A DNA stretch of 64,000 nt from Cytidiella melzeri (Eukaryota; Basidiomycota; Agaricomycetes; Polyporales; Irpicaceae), in assembly GCA_022592445.1 (NCBI GenBank), contig JABYQR010000119.1, forward strand, positions 1 through 64,000. Reading direction: 5' to 3'. Below, piece by piece: positions 19,849 to 30,446 of the stretch; positions within the stretch are counted from its first letter, which is position 1; every line of letters begins with the position of its first letter. The notes below the pieces were generated by a model. That model was not told the origin of the DNA, did no database searches, and was given only the letters and a program-made list of their open reading frames with translations. The translations under genes were made by a program, and so were the position numbers.

Positions 19849-20595
19849 TGTCGTGGATGGCCTGACTAGCCCTTAATTTTTACATTTTACCTCTAGCTTT
19901 TAGCTTGAAACCAGGTTGAAACCCGGTTGCAACCCAGTTGCAACCCTCTCTGCACAAACCCCTTGCACAGCTACTAAGCGCCCGTATCACGTGGCTTAGA
20001 TGCTCTACATGGTCACGTTACTTGCTGCTACATCACACAGACACGTGACTCAGCCTATGTCAAACCACATGGCTACAACCACATGGCTCAGCCCATAGCT
20101 AGGGTTTGACATCATAGATACTGTTCACATGGACTCCTATTGTTCTTTCGGAAGAATGTTCTCACAGGTGTGCGCATGAAATACAAAAACTGGTCTCCTT
20201 TTAGATAGATTCTCTCACAAGTAGAGGTCTTGGCAGAGTCCAGACAATAGCTATTGTTCTCCTTTAGGTAGTTCTATTGTTCTTTGTTCACACGGCTTCT
20301 TGCAAAGCCTGCCCTTAACATAATCTGTGCGCAGGTCCCTGAAGTCTATATAAGATGCTGCATGTACGCTCCTAGCCCCCCATCTGGACCTCTTGGTCTT
20401 TACTGGGCTAGGTAAGCAAACCCCTCCTGTACTACATAGCAGGTAGTATCAATACTAACTTGGTCTTTACTGGGCTAGAAACTTGAACAAAGTCTGATAG
20501 CTGGTAAACAAATTGTACTTCACGCCTGCCACCACCTTTTTGTCATCATCCACATTGTGTCCCTGTTTGTCACGTTGAGCCCTGTCTCCATGTCA
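19849..20595 (+). repeat. LTR-B copy 1 in Gypsy-C
   Basis: It starts TGTCGTGGATGGCC and ends CTCCATGTCA. A TATATAA box (about 20347) and two copies of TTGGTCTTTACTGGGCTAG bracket a possible leader intron. The left flank is the 59-bp PIF piece and the right flank is Gypsy-C integrase, so the flanks come from different elements. Confidence 0.85.
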
Positions 20596-21005
20596 GGGTA
20601 CAGAATTTGTATTCCAATTCTTCCGAGCCTTAGGACAGGCCTTGTATTTGAAGTTACACTTCACCTTGGGTTACCATCCTAAAGCTAATGGATAGACCAA
20701 ACGAACCAACCAGACATTGGAATAATACCTCCGGGCGTACTGCAATTACCAGCAGGACAACTGGTTGGGAGGACCTCTATGAGCATCTGAAATAAAATAT
20801 GCAAGAAGTCCAAAACCAATACCCAGGTCCCACCAATGCTGTATGCACTCCGCCTCCAGCCTGGAACATTGGCAATTGGGTTTTCTTCAAAGCAAAATTC
20901 TTTGGCTCAACTTGTCCTTCTGGGAAACTCACCAAACAAGTATTTCAGGCCCTTCAAAATCAATGGTCAAGCAGGCCCACAATCATATAGCCTCAGACTT
21001 CCCAA
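20596..21005 (+). pseudogene. Gypsy-C integrase C-terminal fragment
   Basis: The frame reads GTEFVFQFFRALGQA, LGYHPKANG-stop-TKRTNQTLE and YCNYQQDNW, which correspond to the SDRGSEF, YHPQTDGQTERTNQ and YxxYxQDNW motifs of Gypsy integrase. It then has a GPFKINGQAGPQSYSLRLPN module in another frame. It ends at 21005, where LTR-X copy 2 starts. Stops and frame shifts show decay. Confidence 0.75.
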
Positions 21006-22835
21006 TGATACACCTGGAATTTGCAAAGCATGTAGGAAGCACAAGTTTGCTTGAGATCTTACCAAAGGGACATCCTCAAGGTCACATGAGGGCAACACAC
21101 CACACAAGCACGGACACGGGTAAGAAAGGGACCACTGCGAGGTAAAAGAACAATTGGCTTCTCGAGAAGGCTCAAACCTTGTGCCCTAAACGAGGCGAAC
21201 ACCTGAGAAACAGAGACCTCGCGGCAGCAGTTTTGTAGCAGGGCATGGCGTCCACGGCGCTCGGCTGTTCCCCAAGACTTGACGCTTGATTTTGGATCAA
21301 AGCCAAACAGACCACAACCGAACGAGTCCAATCAAAGGTGCAACTTCCATATTGAGCCACTTTGGCCACCCTCCCGGCTCAGATCCTTGAGTCTGGTGCT
21401 TCTGCTGGAGGACACCCTCAAATTTGCTTCTGCCTCCCCGTTGTTCTTGAGTAGCGCGGCTCGTTGCTCATGAGTTCTTGTTGTATTGGTCTCACAGATC
21501 TTGGACAAGCTAAAGATACACTCTGAAACCTTCTTTGCAACGTTTCTAGACCGGCTTTCTTGTCTGGACATGCATTGCCTTGAGTGATGGTATAGGAAAA
21601 TTTCCAGTTGTTTGTTTCATATTGTTAGGTATTTAAACTACAAACTTTGTACGTTGAGCAGCTCAGAATTCAGCACCCCAAGTTACCATCTCAGAAAAAC
21701 ACCACTCCTTTCAGGCGTTAGCTTGCTCATGTTTGAGACCTGCGTTACTGTGTCCTCACTGTGTTCCTGTCTTGCTCTTGTACCTCTCAAAGACCTTACC
21801 TACACAACAACTTCTCCTTTGCTTACGCCAGCCTCAAGCTCGGTGACTGAACCAGCTACTAGCAACTCCTGCCACTACTGTGGTCCACAAGAACCCGCAC
21901 ATTGCTCGGAACAATCAGCTACCCTCTTTGAGAACCCGCCGCACACTTTCTACAACTTTCCTAACTCACCAATCACTGTCTCCTCAAGTTTTCCCACCCC
22001 TGAGCCCCAGCTAGACAACAAGTCCAACCTTGAGTCATACGAAGACTTGGAGATAGACTACAAGGATCCTCTGCATCACACCATCACTTGTCCTCACAAG
22101 CGAGTTAGGTTACTGCCCCTCTTGTTCAAGCTATATAAGGACCCCACTAACTTCCTTCTCCAAAACATCTTGGGCCCAGCCCTCTTGCCACAGCCTTGCA
22201 GGAATTGCGAGCCACATGTCTACGCCATCAACCCTCATCTTGACTGCAACCTGAGCATCTGCTCTTACAACCACTCTTACAATCCCAAGTGCGAGATCAA
22301 CGTCATCAAGATCCTTCTGCCTTATATTGCGTATTTCCTAGTTTGTTCTTGCGCTATATATCCCAGCACGTTTGCGGTAACCTGTAGGTACGGTAAGTCT
22401 AAGTATATTGTAGGTATAATTCCCGTACCAGAACAGTAGGTGTCTCGAGTAGAAGGAGGAGTCTCGTTTTGTTGCATTAAACACTGCATTCTTTACTGAG
22501 TTACTGTGTTGCATTTCCTCGAGTTTTACTTTTGTAGTGTTAGCGTTTCTTGTGTTTCACTTCTTGTCTTGCGTTTGTGTTTGCATCTCACTCTGCTTGC
22601 CTGTTTGTCACGTGTTTCACAAAGCTTGCTCTCTCTTCTTACCCTAAAAAGCCAACTGGCCACATTTGTTGCTGCTTGCAATAGCCTTTGCTTTACTAGG
22701 CAAAGCTTAAGACTCTTTTGACCTACTCCCACATTTTACACACAATTTACACTTAACTTGATCACGTGATCACCTCTTTGAGGTCTGGTGTGCTTCCTGG
22801 CCCTTTTTGCGTTCAGGGTGGTTGTTAGTGTTTCA
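21006..22835 (+). repeat. LTR-X copy 2
   Basis: An 1830-bp homologue of 15456-17306. It starts TGATACACC and ends TTAGTGTTTCA, and has the same internal order: GC-rich 5' part, TATTTAAAC box near 21630, ORF, then a T-rich 3' part with GTGATCACCTC. The left flank is Gypsy-C integrase and the right flank is unrelated, so there is no target duplication. Confidence 0.75.
21612..22439 (+). CDS. LTR-X ORF, copy 2: conserved cysteine-rich protein
   Basis: This is the intact version of the family: 275 codons with no stop. From residue about 75 it is collinear with copy 1. It has CHYCGPQEPAHC near residue 87, where a His of copy 1 is Cys and a CxxC-like pair forms. It also has PITVSSS, PTPEPQ, EIDY, GPALLPQPCRNCEP, CEINVIKILLP and a C-terminus FAVTCRYGKSKYI with VPEQ at the stop. 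Many differences from copy 1 are conservative, while Cys and Pro positions are kept. The first 70 residues are less certain. Function and location are unknown; a hydrophobic stretch ILLPYIAYFLVCSCAIY lies near residue 237. Confidence 0.6.
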   Translation: MFHIVRYLNYKLCTLSSSEFSTPSYHLRKTPLLSGVSLLMFETCVTVSSLCSCLALVPLKDLTYTTTSPLLTPASSSVTEPATSNSCHYCGPQEPAHCSEQSATLFENPPHTFYNFPNSPITVSSSFPTPEPQLDNKSNLESYEDLEIDYKDPLHHTITCPHKRVRLLPLLFKLYKDPTNFLLQNILGPALLPQPCRNCEPHVYAINPHLDCNLSICSYNHSYNPKCEINVIKILLPYIAYFLVCSCAIYPSTFAVTCRYGKSKYIVGIIPVPEQ

Positions 22836-23817
22836 GCGCCAATCCCAATCCCAACAACCTTGTTGTCAATTGGCCCCAAGTGTGACTCAATCTGGTTAGG
22901 CATGGGTCTTAACAGGGTTGAACCCAATGGAACAGTAACAGAGGTATGGACAGACCGAGGGTAGAACTAAGGCAACAGTAACTAATCAGAGTCAGGTCCA
23001 AGGTTTGAATGGAGACAAGAAACTGATGATGTAATAGTCCAAGTTGAGCGGAGGTGATGAGGATCAAGGCATCAGGAAAGAAAGATGAGTTGGATTGTCA
23101 GCACAGAGGTAAAGGAAGCAACTAGTTACTAGGATGATCAAAGAAGTGAAGAAAAAAAATCAGGGTGTGAAGACTGTTTGTACCATTCTGTGCTAGGCCA
23201 GGAGCACGCTTTAGCTTGAAGTTTGTGATGCAGGAGTCGAGGAGACTGCCTTTGAAATGAATGCTGGTGTTCCAATCAGGCCAATTGAAGCCAGCAGAAA
23301 ACTTGGGATAGGTGCCAACAAATGCCACCCAGTAGAGCAAAACACCCCACAACCACTGGGATTGTTTCTGGTCCGAGACAGTTGTGAGGAGCCAATGCTC
23401 AACATTGTTGAGGAGTAATGCCCAGCATGCAAACAACTTGCAGTTGAAGAAACTTCCGAGATTGGCTGCAAGTGTAAGCGGGTAGTCGAGCTCCTGAAGT
23501 GAATGTGTGAGAAGTGTGTCACTCAACATGACAGCATACTTACTGGTGAAAGAATGACTGTGAAGTTGTAATTGGGCTCTTTTGCAGCTTTGTGGGGTGC
23601 ACTGTTGCTGTGAAAAATTCAGCAACCTCAGGAGGCACTGCAACTGTTACTGTGAGGGACTATGAGATTGCCAGAATTTGAGCACGGCAGGGAGGGGGGG
23701 GAGCTTGAGTTTGTAGTGAGCTTACCACTATGTCGGATGCGTGCAATAAGCCGTGGGTCTCTATCCACAAGGAAACACGCCAGCAGTTGTCAACCCCCTT
23801 GCCGTGTTGGTGATGTC
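22836..23817 (-). other. Unassigned region with one 173-codon minus-strand ORF
   Basis: No Gypsy motif is seen. The minus-strand ORF 23122-23643 encodes a Leu/Cys/Trp-rich sequence (for example KLFACWALLLNNVEHWLLTT) that I do not recognise. Other frames over the same stretch are also open for long distances, so coding is doubtful. A G-run at 23694-23700 is the only simple repeat. Confidence 0.3.
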
Positions 23818-24556
23818 TGTCACAAAGACAAAGCTCGATGCAACTAGAAGGGACACAATGTGGACAACAATGAAGAGGTGTTGGCAGGCGTGAAGCACAA
23901 TGCTCTCACTAGCTATCCAACTTTATGCAAGCTGCTAGCCCAGTAAAGATTCAGTTAGTATATGTACCACCAGCTATATAGTACAGGAGGGTTTGCTTAC
24001 CTAGCCCAGTAAAGACCAAGAGGTTGAGATGGGGGGCTAGGAGCGTACATGCAGCTGTTTATATAGATTCAGGGACCTGCTCACAGACCATGTTAAGGGC
24101 AGGCTTTGCAAGAAGCCGTGTGAACGCAGAACAATAGAACTACCTGGAGGAGAACAATAGCTATTGTCTGGACTCTGCCAAGACCTCTACTTGTGAGAGA
24201 ATCTATCTAAAAGGAGACTAACTATTGTATTCCATTCCCACACCTGTGAGAACAATCTTCCATAAAGAGAACAATAGGGAAAGAACAAAAAGAAGTCCAT
24301 GTGAGTGCTATCTATGACATCAAGCCCTAGCTATGGGCAGAGCCATGTAGTTGTAGCCATACGGTCTTACATAAGCTGAGTCACGTGCCAGTGTGACATA
24401 GCAGCTAGTAACGTAACCATGTAGAGTGTCTAAGCCACGTGATACGGGCGCTTAATAGACGTACAAGAGGTTTGCAAAGGGTGTTGCAAGGGTGTTGCAA
24501 GGTGTAAACTAGAGGTAAAATGCAGAAAATAAGGACTAGTCAGGCCATCCACGACA
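23818..24556 (-). repeat. LTR-B copy 2
   Basis: A minus-strand copy, read from 24556 as TGTCGTGGATGGCC down to 23818. Its right flank (24557 on) is Gypsy-D integrase, its left flank is unrelated, and the 5-bp neighbours (ATGTC, GTACT) do not match. Confidence 0.8.
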
Positions 24557-26230
24557 GTACTGCTTCCACTGCCATGCAGCTGCTGGCATGTAGTTCATCT
24601 CAGATCTGAACCATCTGATGGATGTGCTTGGTGATAGAGGGAATGTTGGAATGCAGATTGATGACATCCACTACTCTGGGTTCATACCCTAGTAGTGCTT
24701 TGAATGGGGAAATGTCAAATTGCCGAGTGATATTGGATGTTATGTGCAAACTTGGCAGTAGTAAGAAGTCTAGCACAGTCAGTTTGGCGGTAATTGCAGA
24801 AGGCCTGGAGATATTGCTCTAACTTTTGATTGACGTGTTCTGTTTCACTATCTGTTTTGGGCTGTACTGATGTTCTGTTGGATGCTCAATTTAGAGCAAA
24901 GGTCTCTTTAGAATTTGGCAGCAAATTGGGGTCCTCGGTCAGATATGACTTTCTCCAGTAGGCCAAAGTGTTGCCACACATTGTGCATATATAGTTCAGC
25001 TGTTACTTTGGCTGAGATCTTGGTGGTGTACGGAACCAATACCGTTAACTTAATGCATCCCTGATCTACTACAACCATGATTGCATTGTATTTGTTACTT
25101 GCTGATAATTCACCTATGAAATCAACAGAAACCACTTGGAATGGTAGATAGCTCTTTTCAGAACTAATTGGATGAATGGGTATGTTCTTGGGCTGGTTCT
25201 GAATCTTGACGCTTTGACACGAGGCACATCCTGTGACAAAGTTCTTGATAAATACAGTCATGCCTGGCCACCAGAAGGTTCATTGAATGAGTTCTATTGT
25301 CTTGAATCATCCAGCGTGGCCTGTGACCACAGTGTCATGGAATGACTTCACTAAATCTCTTTGAAATTGTTGGTCTTTCGGCACATAGATCTGGTTCTTG
25401 TAGTAGACTAGGCCATCTTCTGCCTTCCAGTCCTGTAGGTCGTGTTTCACTGCTTCATTACCTTTAGAGGCTGATAGCATTTGTAGTGCATTGCTGACTT
25501 GATTGTCTAATTTGGCAACCTATCTGATGTGGTCAAGGAGTGGAATATTGGTGGCTGTTGTGGGCTGATGCTGATTCATTAACCGTAGATGGAAAAGATG
25601 TTCTGGTAGTAGAATTTGCTTGGAATTATCACTCATCCCCCCCCCCTAGATCATGATCAATATGCCTAGAATGAGCATTGGGTATTGTCATGGTAGTTCC
25701 AGGTCTATGGAACAACCAGCACCGGAATCGCAAAAGATTTAGTGCCCATTGTGCCTGTCTTTGATTCAACTTCTGTACTTCTTTGAAATATGCAAGGTAC
25801 TGATGATTGGTGTATATGTTGACATTGTAAGCTGCTTCCTCCAAATAGTGGCACCATTCTTCCGACGTGCACATGATTGCAAGAAGTTCCTTATTGTAGA
25901 TGTTATAATTCTGTTCAGTGCCATCATTGATTAAGATAGGTACACGCAGAGGTGCCAGTGTCATGTTTCATCATGTTAGGATAATACCACTCCTGTTGCA
26001 TAACTAGAAGCGTCAGTTTCTACTTGAAATGGTTTGTTGATGTCGGGCATAGTGAGTAGTGGTGCACTACACCAAGGAACAATTGAACTTCTTTGACTTT
26101 ACAAGGTATTGGCCAATCAGCCACTGCCAACACTTTACCCGGATCCATCTCCAGGTTGTTGTAAGACACATTGAGCCTGAGGTATTTAATGCATAATTGT
26201 CAGAACATGCATTTCTCCGGTTTCAGGAAC
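24557..26230 (-). pseudogene. Gypsy-D RNase H and integrase (minus strand)
   Basis: Read on the minus strand from 26230: RT thumb (LFLKPEKCMF at the LTR-B edge), RNase H (QNYNIYNKELLAIMC, NHQYLAYFKEVQKLNQRQAQ, within 25964-25629) and integrase. The integrase has the zinc domain (GCASCQSVKIQNQ), the core with VDFIGEL and VISDRGPQFAAKF (25261-24908), then TDSETEHVNQKLEQYLQAFC and CNYRQTD closer to 24600. It is broken by several frameshifts and a few stops and ends where LTR-B copy 2 was placed. Both visible core Asp residues are present. Confidence 0.8.
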
Positions 26231-26982
26231 TGTCGTGGGTGGCCCGACTAGCCCTTATTTTTGCAATTTACCTCTTGTTTTTATCTGTAAAACTCCGGGC
26301 TGCAACCTAGTTGCAACCTTCTCTGCACAAACTCCTTTGCATGTCTATTAAGCGCCCGTATCACGTGGCTTAGACACTCCACACGGTCACATTACTAGCT
26401 GCTACGTCACACTGGCACGCAACTCAGCTTATGTAAGACCACATGGCTACAACCACATGGCTCAGCCCATAGCTAGGGTTTGACGTCATAGATACCGTTC
26501 ACATGGACTCCTTTTGTTCTTTCCCTATTGTTCTCTTTATGGAAGGATGTTCTCACAGGTGTGGGAATGGACTACAATAGTTGGTCTCCTTTTAAATAGA
26601 TTCTCTCACAAGTAGAGTTCTTGGCAAGGTCTAGACAATAGCTATTGTTCTCCTTTAGGTAGTTTTGTTCTTCGTTCACACGGCTTCCTGCAAAGCCTGC
26701 CCTAAACATGGTCTGTGTGCAGGTCCCTGAAGTCTATATAAGATGATGCATGTACGCTCCTAGCCTCCCATCTCGACCTCTTGGTCTTTACTGGGCTAGG
26801 TAAGCTACACCCTCCTGTACTATATAGCTGGTAGTACAAATACTAACTTAGTCTTTACTAGGCTAGATTTCTGAATAAGTTTGATAGCTGGTGAACGCAT
26901 TGTGCTTCACGCCTGCCACCACCTCCTCGTTGTCATCCACATTGTGTCCCTGTTTGTCACGTCGAGCCCTGTCTCCGTGTCA
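26231..26982 (+). repeat. Solo LTR-B copy 3 with intact target duplication
   Basis: A 752-bp LTR (TGTCGTGGG...CCGTGTCA) flanked on both sides by GGAAC (26226-26230 and 26983-26987). Removing it and one GGAAC restores the Gypsy-D minus-strand reading frame NNLFLKPEKC. TATATAA lies near 26736 and TACTAAC at 26841-26847. Confidence 0.93.
26800..26866 (+). promoter_or_regulatory. Possible leader intron in LTR-B
   Basis: A GTAAGC donor at 26800, the consensus branch site TACTAAC at 26841-26847 and a GGCTAG acceptor at 26866 define a 67-nt candidate intron just after the inferred transcript start. The sequence before the donor (TTTACTGGGCTAG) is repeated before the acceptor (TTTACTAGGCTAG). Confidence 0.4.
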
Positions 26983-27271
26983 GGAACAAATTGTTGTCTT
27001 TCAGCTGTTGTAAAACCGGTTTGATGAGGATGCTGTTCATTTAAACTACCACATGCCCAGTGTCAATAATATTTGCAAAGATCTTGTTCATCCTGGATTG
27101 GAACGTTGCTGGTGAGTTGGTAAGTACAAAGAACACGACTGTTGGTTTGAATGGGCCCAGATTAGTCTTCCAAGCCGCTTTCCATTTGTTGCCCTCTTTG
27201 ATGCGTATGTTGTTGTATCCCCATTGTACATCCAGTTTGGTGAAGATCTTTGCACCCTTGATTTTGTCAAT
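26983..27271 (-). pseudogene. Gypsy-D RT palm fragment
   Basis: Minus-strand frame with IDKIKGAKIFTKLDVQWGYN, WKTNLGPFKPTVV and [19 protein letters not shown], all RT palm motifs. The YLDD that should follow reads instead stop-MNS, so the active site is lost. It is the downstream neighbour of 31063-31377; the PIF/Harbinger element splits the two between ELI and DKI. Confidence 0.85.
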
Positions 27272-27466
27272 AGGGTTGTTCAGAGTTGGTGCAGTGCAGG
27301 CGTCAATTGCACAAAAGAGGAATATGACGTAAGTGGTCACATTCTGTCACAGCGCAGTTGCCGTTGTTGCAGTCAGTGTGCTTTGTGTCTGCTGTAGTCT
27401 TCGAGTAGCATAGACTCAACCTCTCACTGTCCTTACATCTCACACTCTTTTGAAAAATCTCATACT

Positions 27467-28767
27467 ATGTCTTGTGCTGTGTCTGCTGGGAAGAAGAAGG
27501 CTGTAAAGGAGCTGGCCAAGCCTTTCCCACAGCTGGATTGGCAAGAGAAAATGACCTGGCAGCTCTGGAGCTTGCAGAGAAGTCGGAAAACCGGAAGGTG
27601 CTGTTTGGAAAGCAGGCTGATGAGGTATGAGGCATGGGAAATTGGTCAAGTAGCTATACTGATCCATTTCACTGATTAGAATACAAGTGGAGACAAGAAA
27701 ATTACAGTGTATGGTCGGATTGGGAAGGATCTCTTTCCAGAGCTGCATGAGCTTGATGGTGCAAAGCTAGCAAACAAGATTAAGGCTAAGCTTGAAGGGT
27801 GTGTTGAACATCATGGTCTCTGCTCCCCATGTACCTGCTCAATTGAATTCACAGGCTCATCAGGACGTACAGGAAGCAGAAGGCTTGTCTGGTTGTCACT
27901 GGAGGTGGCCTGCGTGATGATGATGAGGAAGCAGCAGATGATCATGGGTCTGAGTTTCTGAAGCACTATATCCCTGCAAAGGGTGCAAATGCTGAGACTC
28001 CGGAGGTGGCCAAGAACTTATGGGGTATGTTCACACATTTTGCCACTGCTATTCTTATTTATGTCAACTCTTTGCAGAAGAGATCACAAAGAAGTTTCCC
28101 CTCTTTCCGGCTCTTCACCACCTCTTGTCTGAGAGGCCAAATATCAATCCCATCGCCATTGCAACAGGAATTGGACCTCTGGGAAGGCATACTATCCATC
28201 TTTAGCCACTCAAAAATTGTCCTCAAGCTACAACTGAGCATGAGCCTACCCCTGACCCAGCTCTGAACTCTCCTACATTCCGCACTTTTGGAGATGACAC
28301 AACCAATGGTCCTCCATCACCAGTGCCCTCCTCAACTCCCCCACTCTCTAGTTGTGGTCCGAAGGCCTCTGTCAACATGTCTGCTGAGAAGCTTGAATGT
28401 TTTCAGGCTTCTATCAAGCCGGTGAGCAAGAAGCATGGGATAAATGCTATGCTCTTGGAATTTGCAAGGTGTGTTCAGTCTTTTGTAAACATGCATATGC
28501 TGATGAGGTTGCTGAGAAAACACTGCATCCCTTGCTGAGGCTCACATTGCCGGCATGAAGCTGCTCATTTTGAGCACACACAGCCACTTGAGGAGTACAG
28601 GGCAGGAGTTTGGACTCTCGAAGAAGTACTGCAAGCAGCTCAATGAGCTTCTTGCAAGTTCAATAAGTGAATCTCGTAAACGTTTACGTATTTCAGATGA
28701 ACTTGCTAGCCAACGTGGCAGCTCTCCTGAACGGGAAAGTGGACAACTTCCATCTGATAATGAATAG
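27467..28767 (+). pseudogene. PIF/Harbinger helper (DNA-binding-type) gene, multi-exon
   Basis: Spliced in reading order, the gene gives NDLAALELAEKSENRKVLFG, then after a 60-nt intron (about 27631-27679) TSGDKKITVYGRIGKDLFPE and LANKIKAKLEG. After a second intron come LIRTYRKQKACLVVTGGGLR and an acidic stretch, and after a third NLWEEITKKFPLFPALHHLL and NPIAIATGIGPLG. A later part near 28555-28767 is helical (LSKKYCKQLNELL). The layout resembles the second protein of fungal Harbinger elements, which helps the nuclease reach its ends. At least one extra base near 27545 and several later frame changes suggest decay. The exact exon set is inferred. Confidence 0.6.
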
Positions 28768-29172
28768 GCTGGCTCTTATGTGTAGAATACAACATACCCA
28801 ACAATTGTCTTGATTCTGATGTAAATATTCTATATACCTGAACTTTAATGATCCATAATGCTTAAGTTTGTTAACTAATTGCTGCCATTTGCAATTGTTT
28901 TTTGCAGCATCTAATGCCTCTTGTACCTCCCCAACATTGTGCCCTCCCTCTTGTCCTGCTTGTATATGAATAACTCTGTCCACATTCTCACCACCTTTTA
29001 CATTGTGCAAAGTTGTTGTGTGGGTGAAGAAATGCTGGTTTCTTCTTGCATTACAAGGATTTGCTGAGTCAGTCCATGCAAACTTGCCCTCTCCAAAAAA
29101 CCAGTTGGGAAACTTTGCAGCAGCAGCATACTCAAAGGCACTTGCATTGTGACCAGAACCAACAAGTCCATG

Positions 29173-29868
29173 TGTCACACAGACAGAGCTCAACGCAACA
29201 ACTAGGGACACAAAGTGGAAGACGACGACGAGGTGGTGGCAGGCATGTAGCACAATGCTCTCACCAACTATAATCCTTATTCAGGTATCTAGCCCAGTAA
29301 AGACCAAGAGGTCGAGATGGGGGGCTAGGAGCGTACATGCAGCTGTTTATATAGATTCAGGGACCTGCACACGGACCATGTTAAGGGCAGGCTTTGCAAG
29401 AAGCCGTGTGAATGCAGAACAATAGAACTACCTAAAGGAGAACAATAGCTATTGTATGGACTCTGCCAAGACCTCTTCTTGTGAGAGAATCTATCTAAAA
29501 GGAGACCAACTATTGTATTCCATTCCCACACCTGTGAGAACAATCTTCAATAAAGAGAACAATAGCAAAAGAACAATAGGAGTCCATGTGAGTGCTATCT
29601 ATGATGTCAAACCTTAGCTATGGGCTGAGCCATGTGGTTGTAGCCATGTTGTCTTACATAAGCTGAGTCACGTGCGAGTGTGACATAGCAGCTAGTAATG
29701 TGACCATGTAGAGTGTCTAAGCCACGTGAAATGGGCACTTAATAGACATGCAAGTGATTGGTGCAGAGAGGGTTGCAAACTAGGTTGCAACCGGGTTTCA
29801 AGCTGGTTTCAAGCTAAAAGCTAGAGGTAAAATGTAAAAATTAAGGGCTAGTCAGGCCATCCATGACA
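29173..29868 (-). repeat. Solo LTR-B copy 4 in the PIF transposase exon
   Basis: A 696-bp minus-strand LTR flanked by CCATG at 29168-29172 and 29869-29873. Removing it restores DYLHGLVGSGHN in frame. This is a clean solo LTR formed after insertion. Confidence 0.92.
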
Positions 29869-29927
29869 CCATGCAAGTAGTCCACAACCCGCAAAGAGGA
29901 TGGGATGCTTCCAATCTGAGAGAATTG

Positions 29928-30446
29928 TGTCAAGAGCACAACCAAACTCTATAAAGAGCGAGGAAGTGAGGATAGGGATGGAGGAACAATGAGCGAACTC
30001 GCGTGGACGATGACAACAAGGGAAAGGATGATAATGAGGAGTGAGAACCCAACGACAAGGGATCATCCAACAATGAGCTAAAGACCAGGTTATATTAGTA
30101 TAGTGAGAGACTAGGTACAAGGTGGACGTCACCTAAAGACCAGGAGGTAGAATCTGAGGTCTTTAGGGAGCTACAGTGTGGGTTTATATACATCTCCGAC
30201 AAGGACCCCTGGTACTGGGTCTGTACTCCTAACACTGCCGTGGGAACGTATGGTGTGCTATGATGCGATGTTCTACAATGTTTCACAATGTTCCAGCACC
30301 TTCTATGATCATGTGACCAGTCTATCACATGCACCTGATCACATGCAGTAGTCATGTGCCATTGATAAGATAAGATAAGGAAATCGATAAGATAAGATAA
30401 GGAAAATAAAAGAAAAAGAAAGGAAAAAGTGTGCATGCTCGTGACA
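29928..30446 (-). repeat. Solo LTR-A in the PIF transposase intron
   Basis: A 519-bp minus-strand copy of the Gypsy-A LTR, flanked by ATTG (29924-29927 and 30447-30450). Without it the site reads as a 50-nt GTATGT...CTCTCAG intron. It contains a small GATAAG/CTTATC microsatellite. Confidence 0.9.

Noticed and set aside
22836..23817. Real gene at 23122-23643 (minus)
   Set aside because: Kept only as part of an unassigned region: two frames are open over the same stretch and no family is recognised.
28693..29253. 186-codon minus-strand ORF with a signal-peptide-like start
   Set aside because: Its N-terminal part up to THG is LTR-B sequence and its middle is the PIF transposase exon. It is a chimera made by the LTR insertion.
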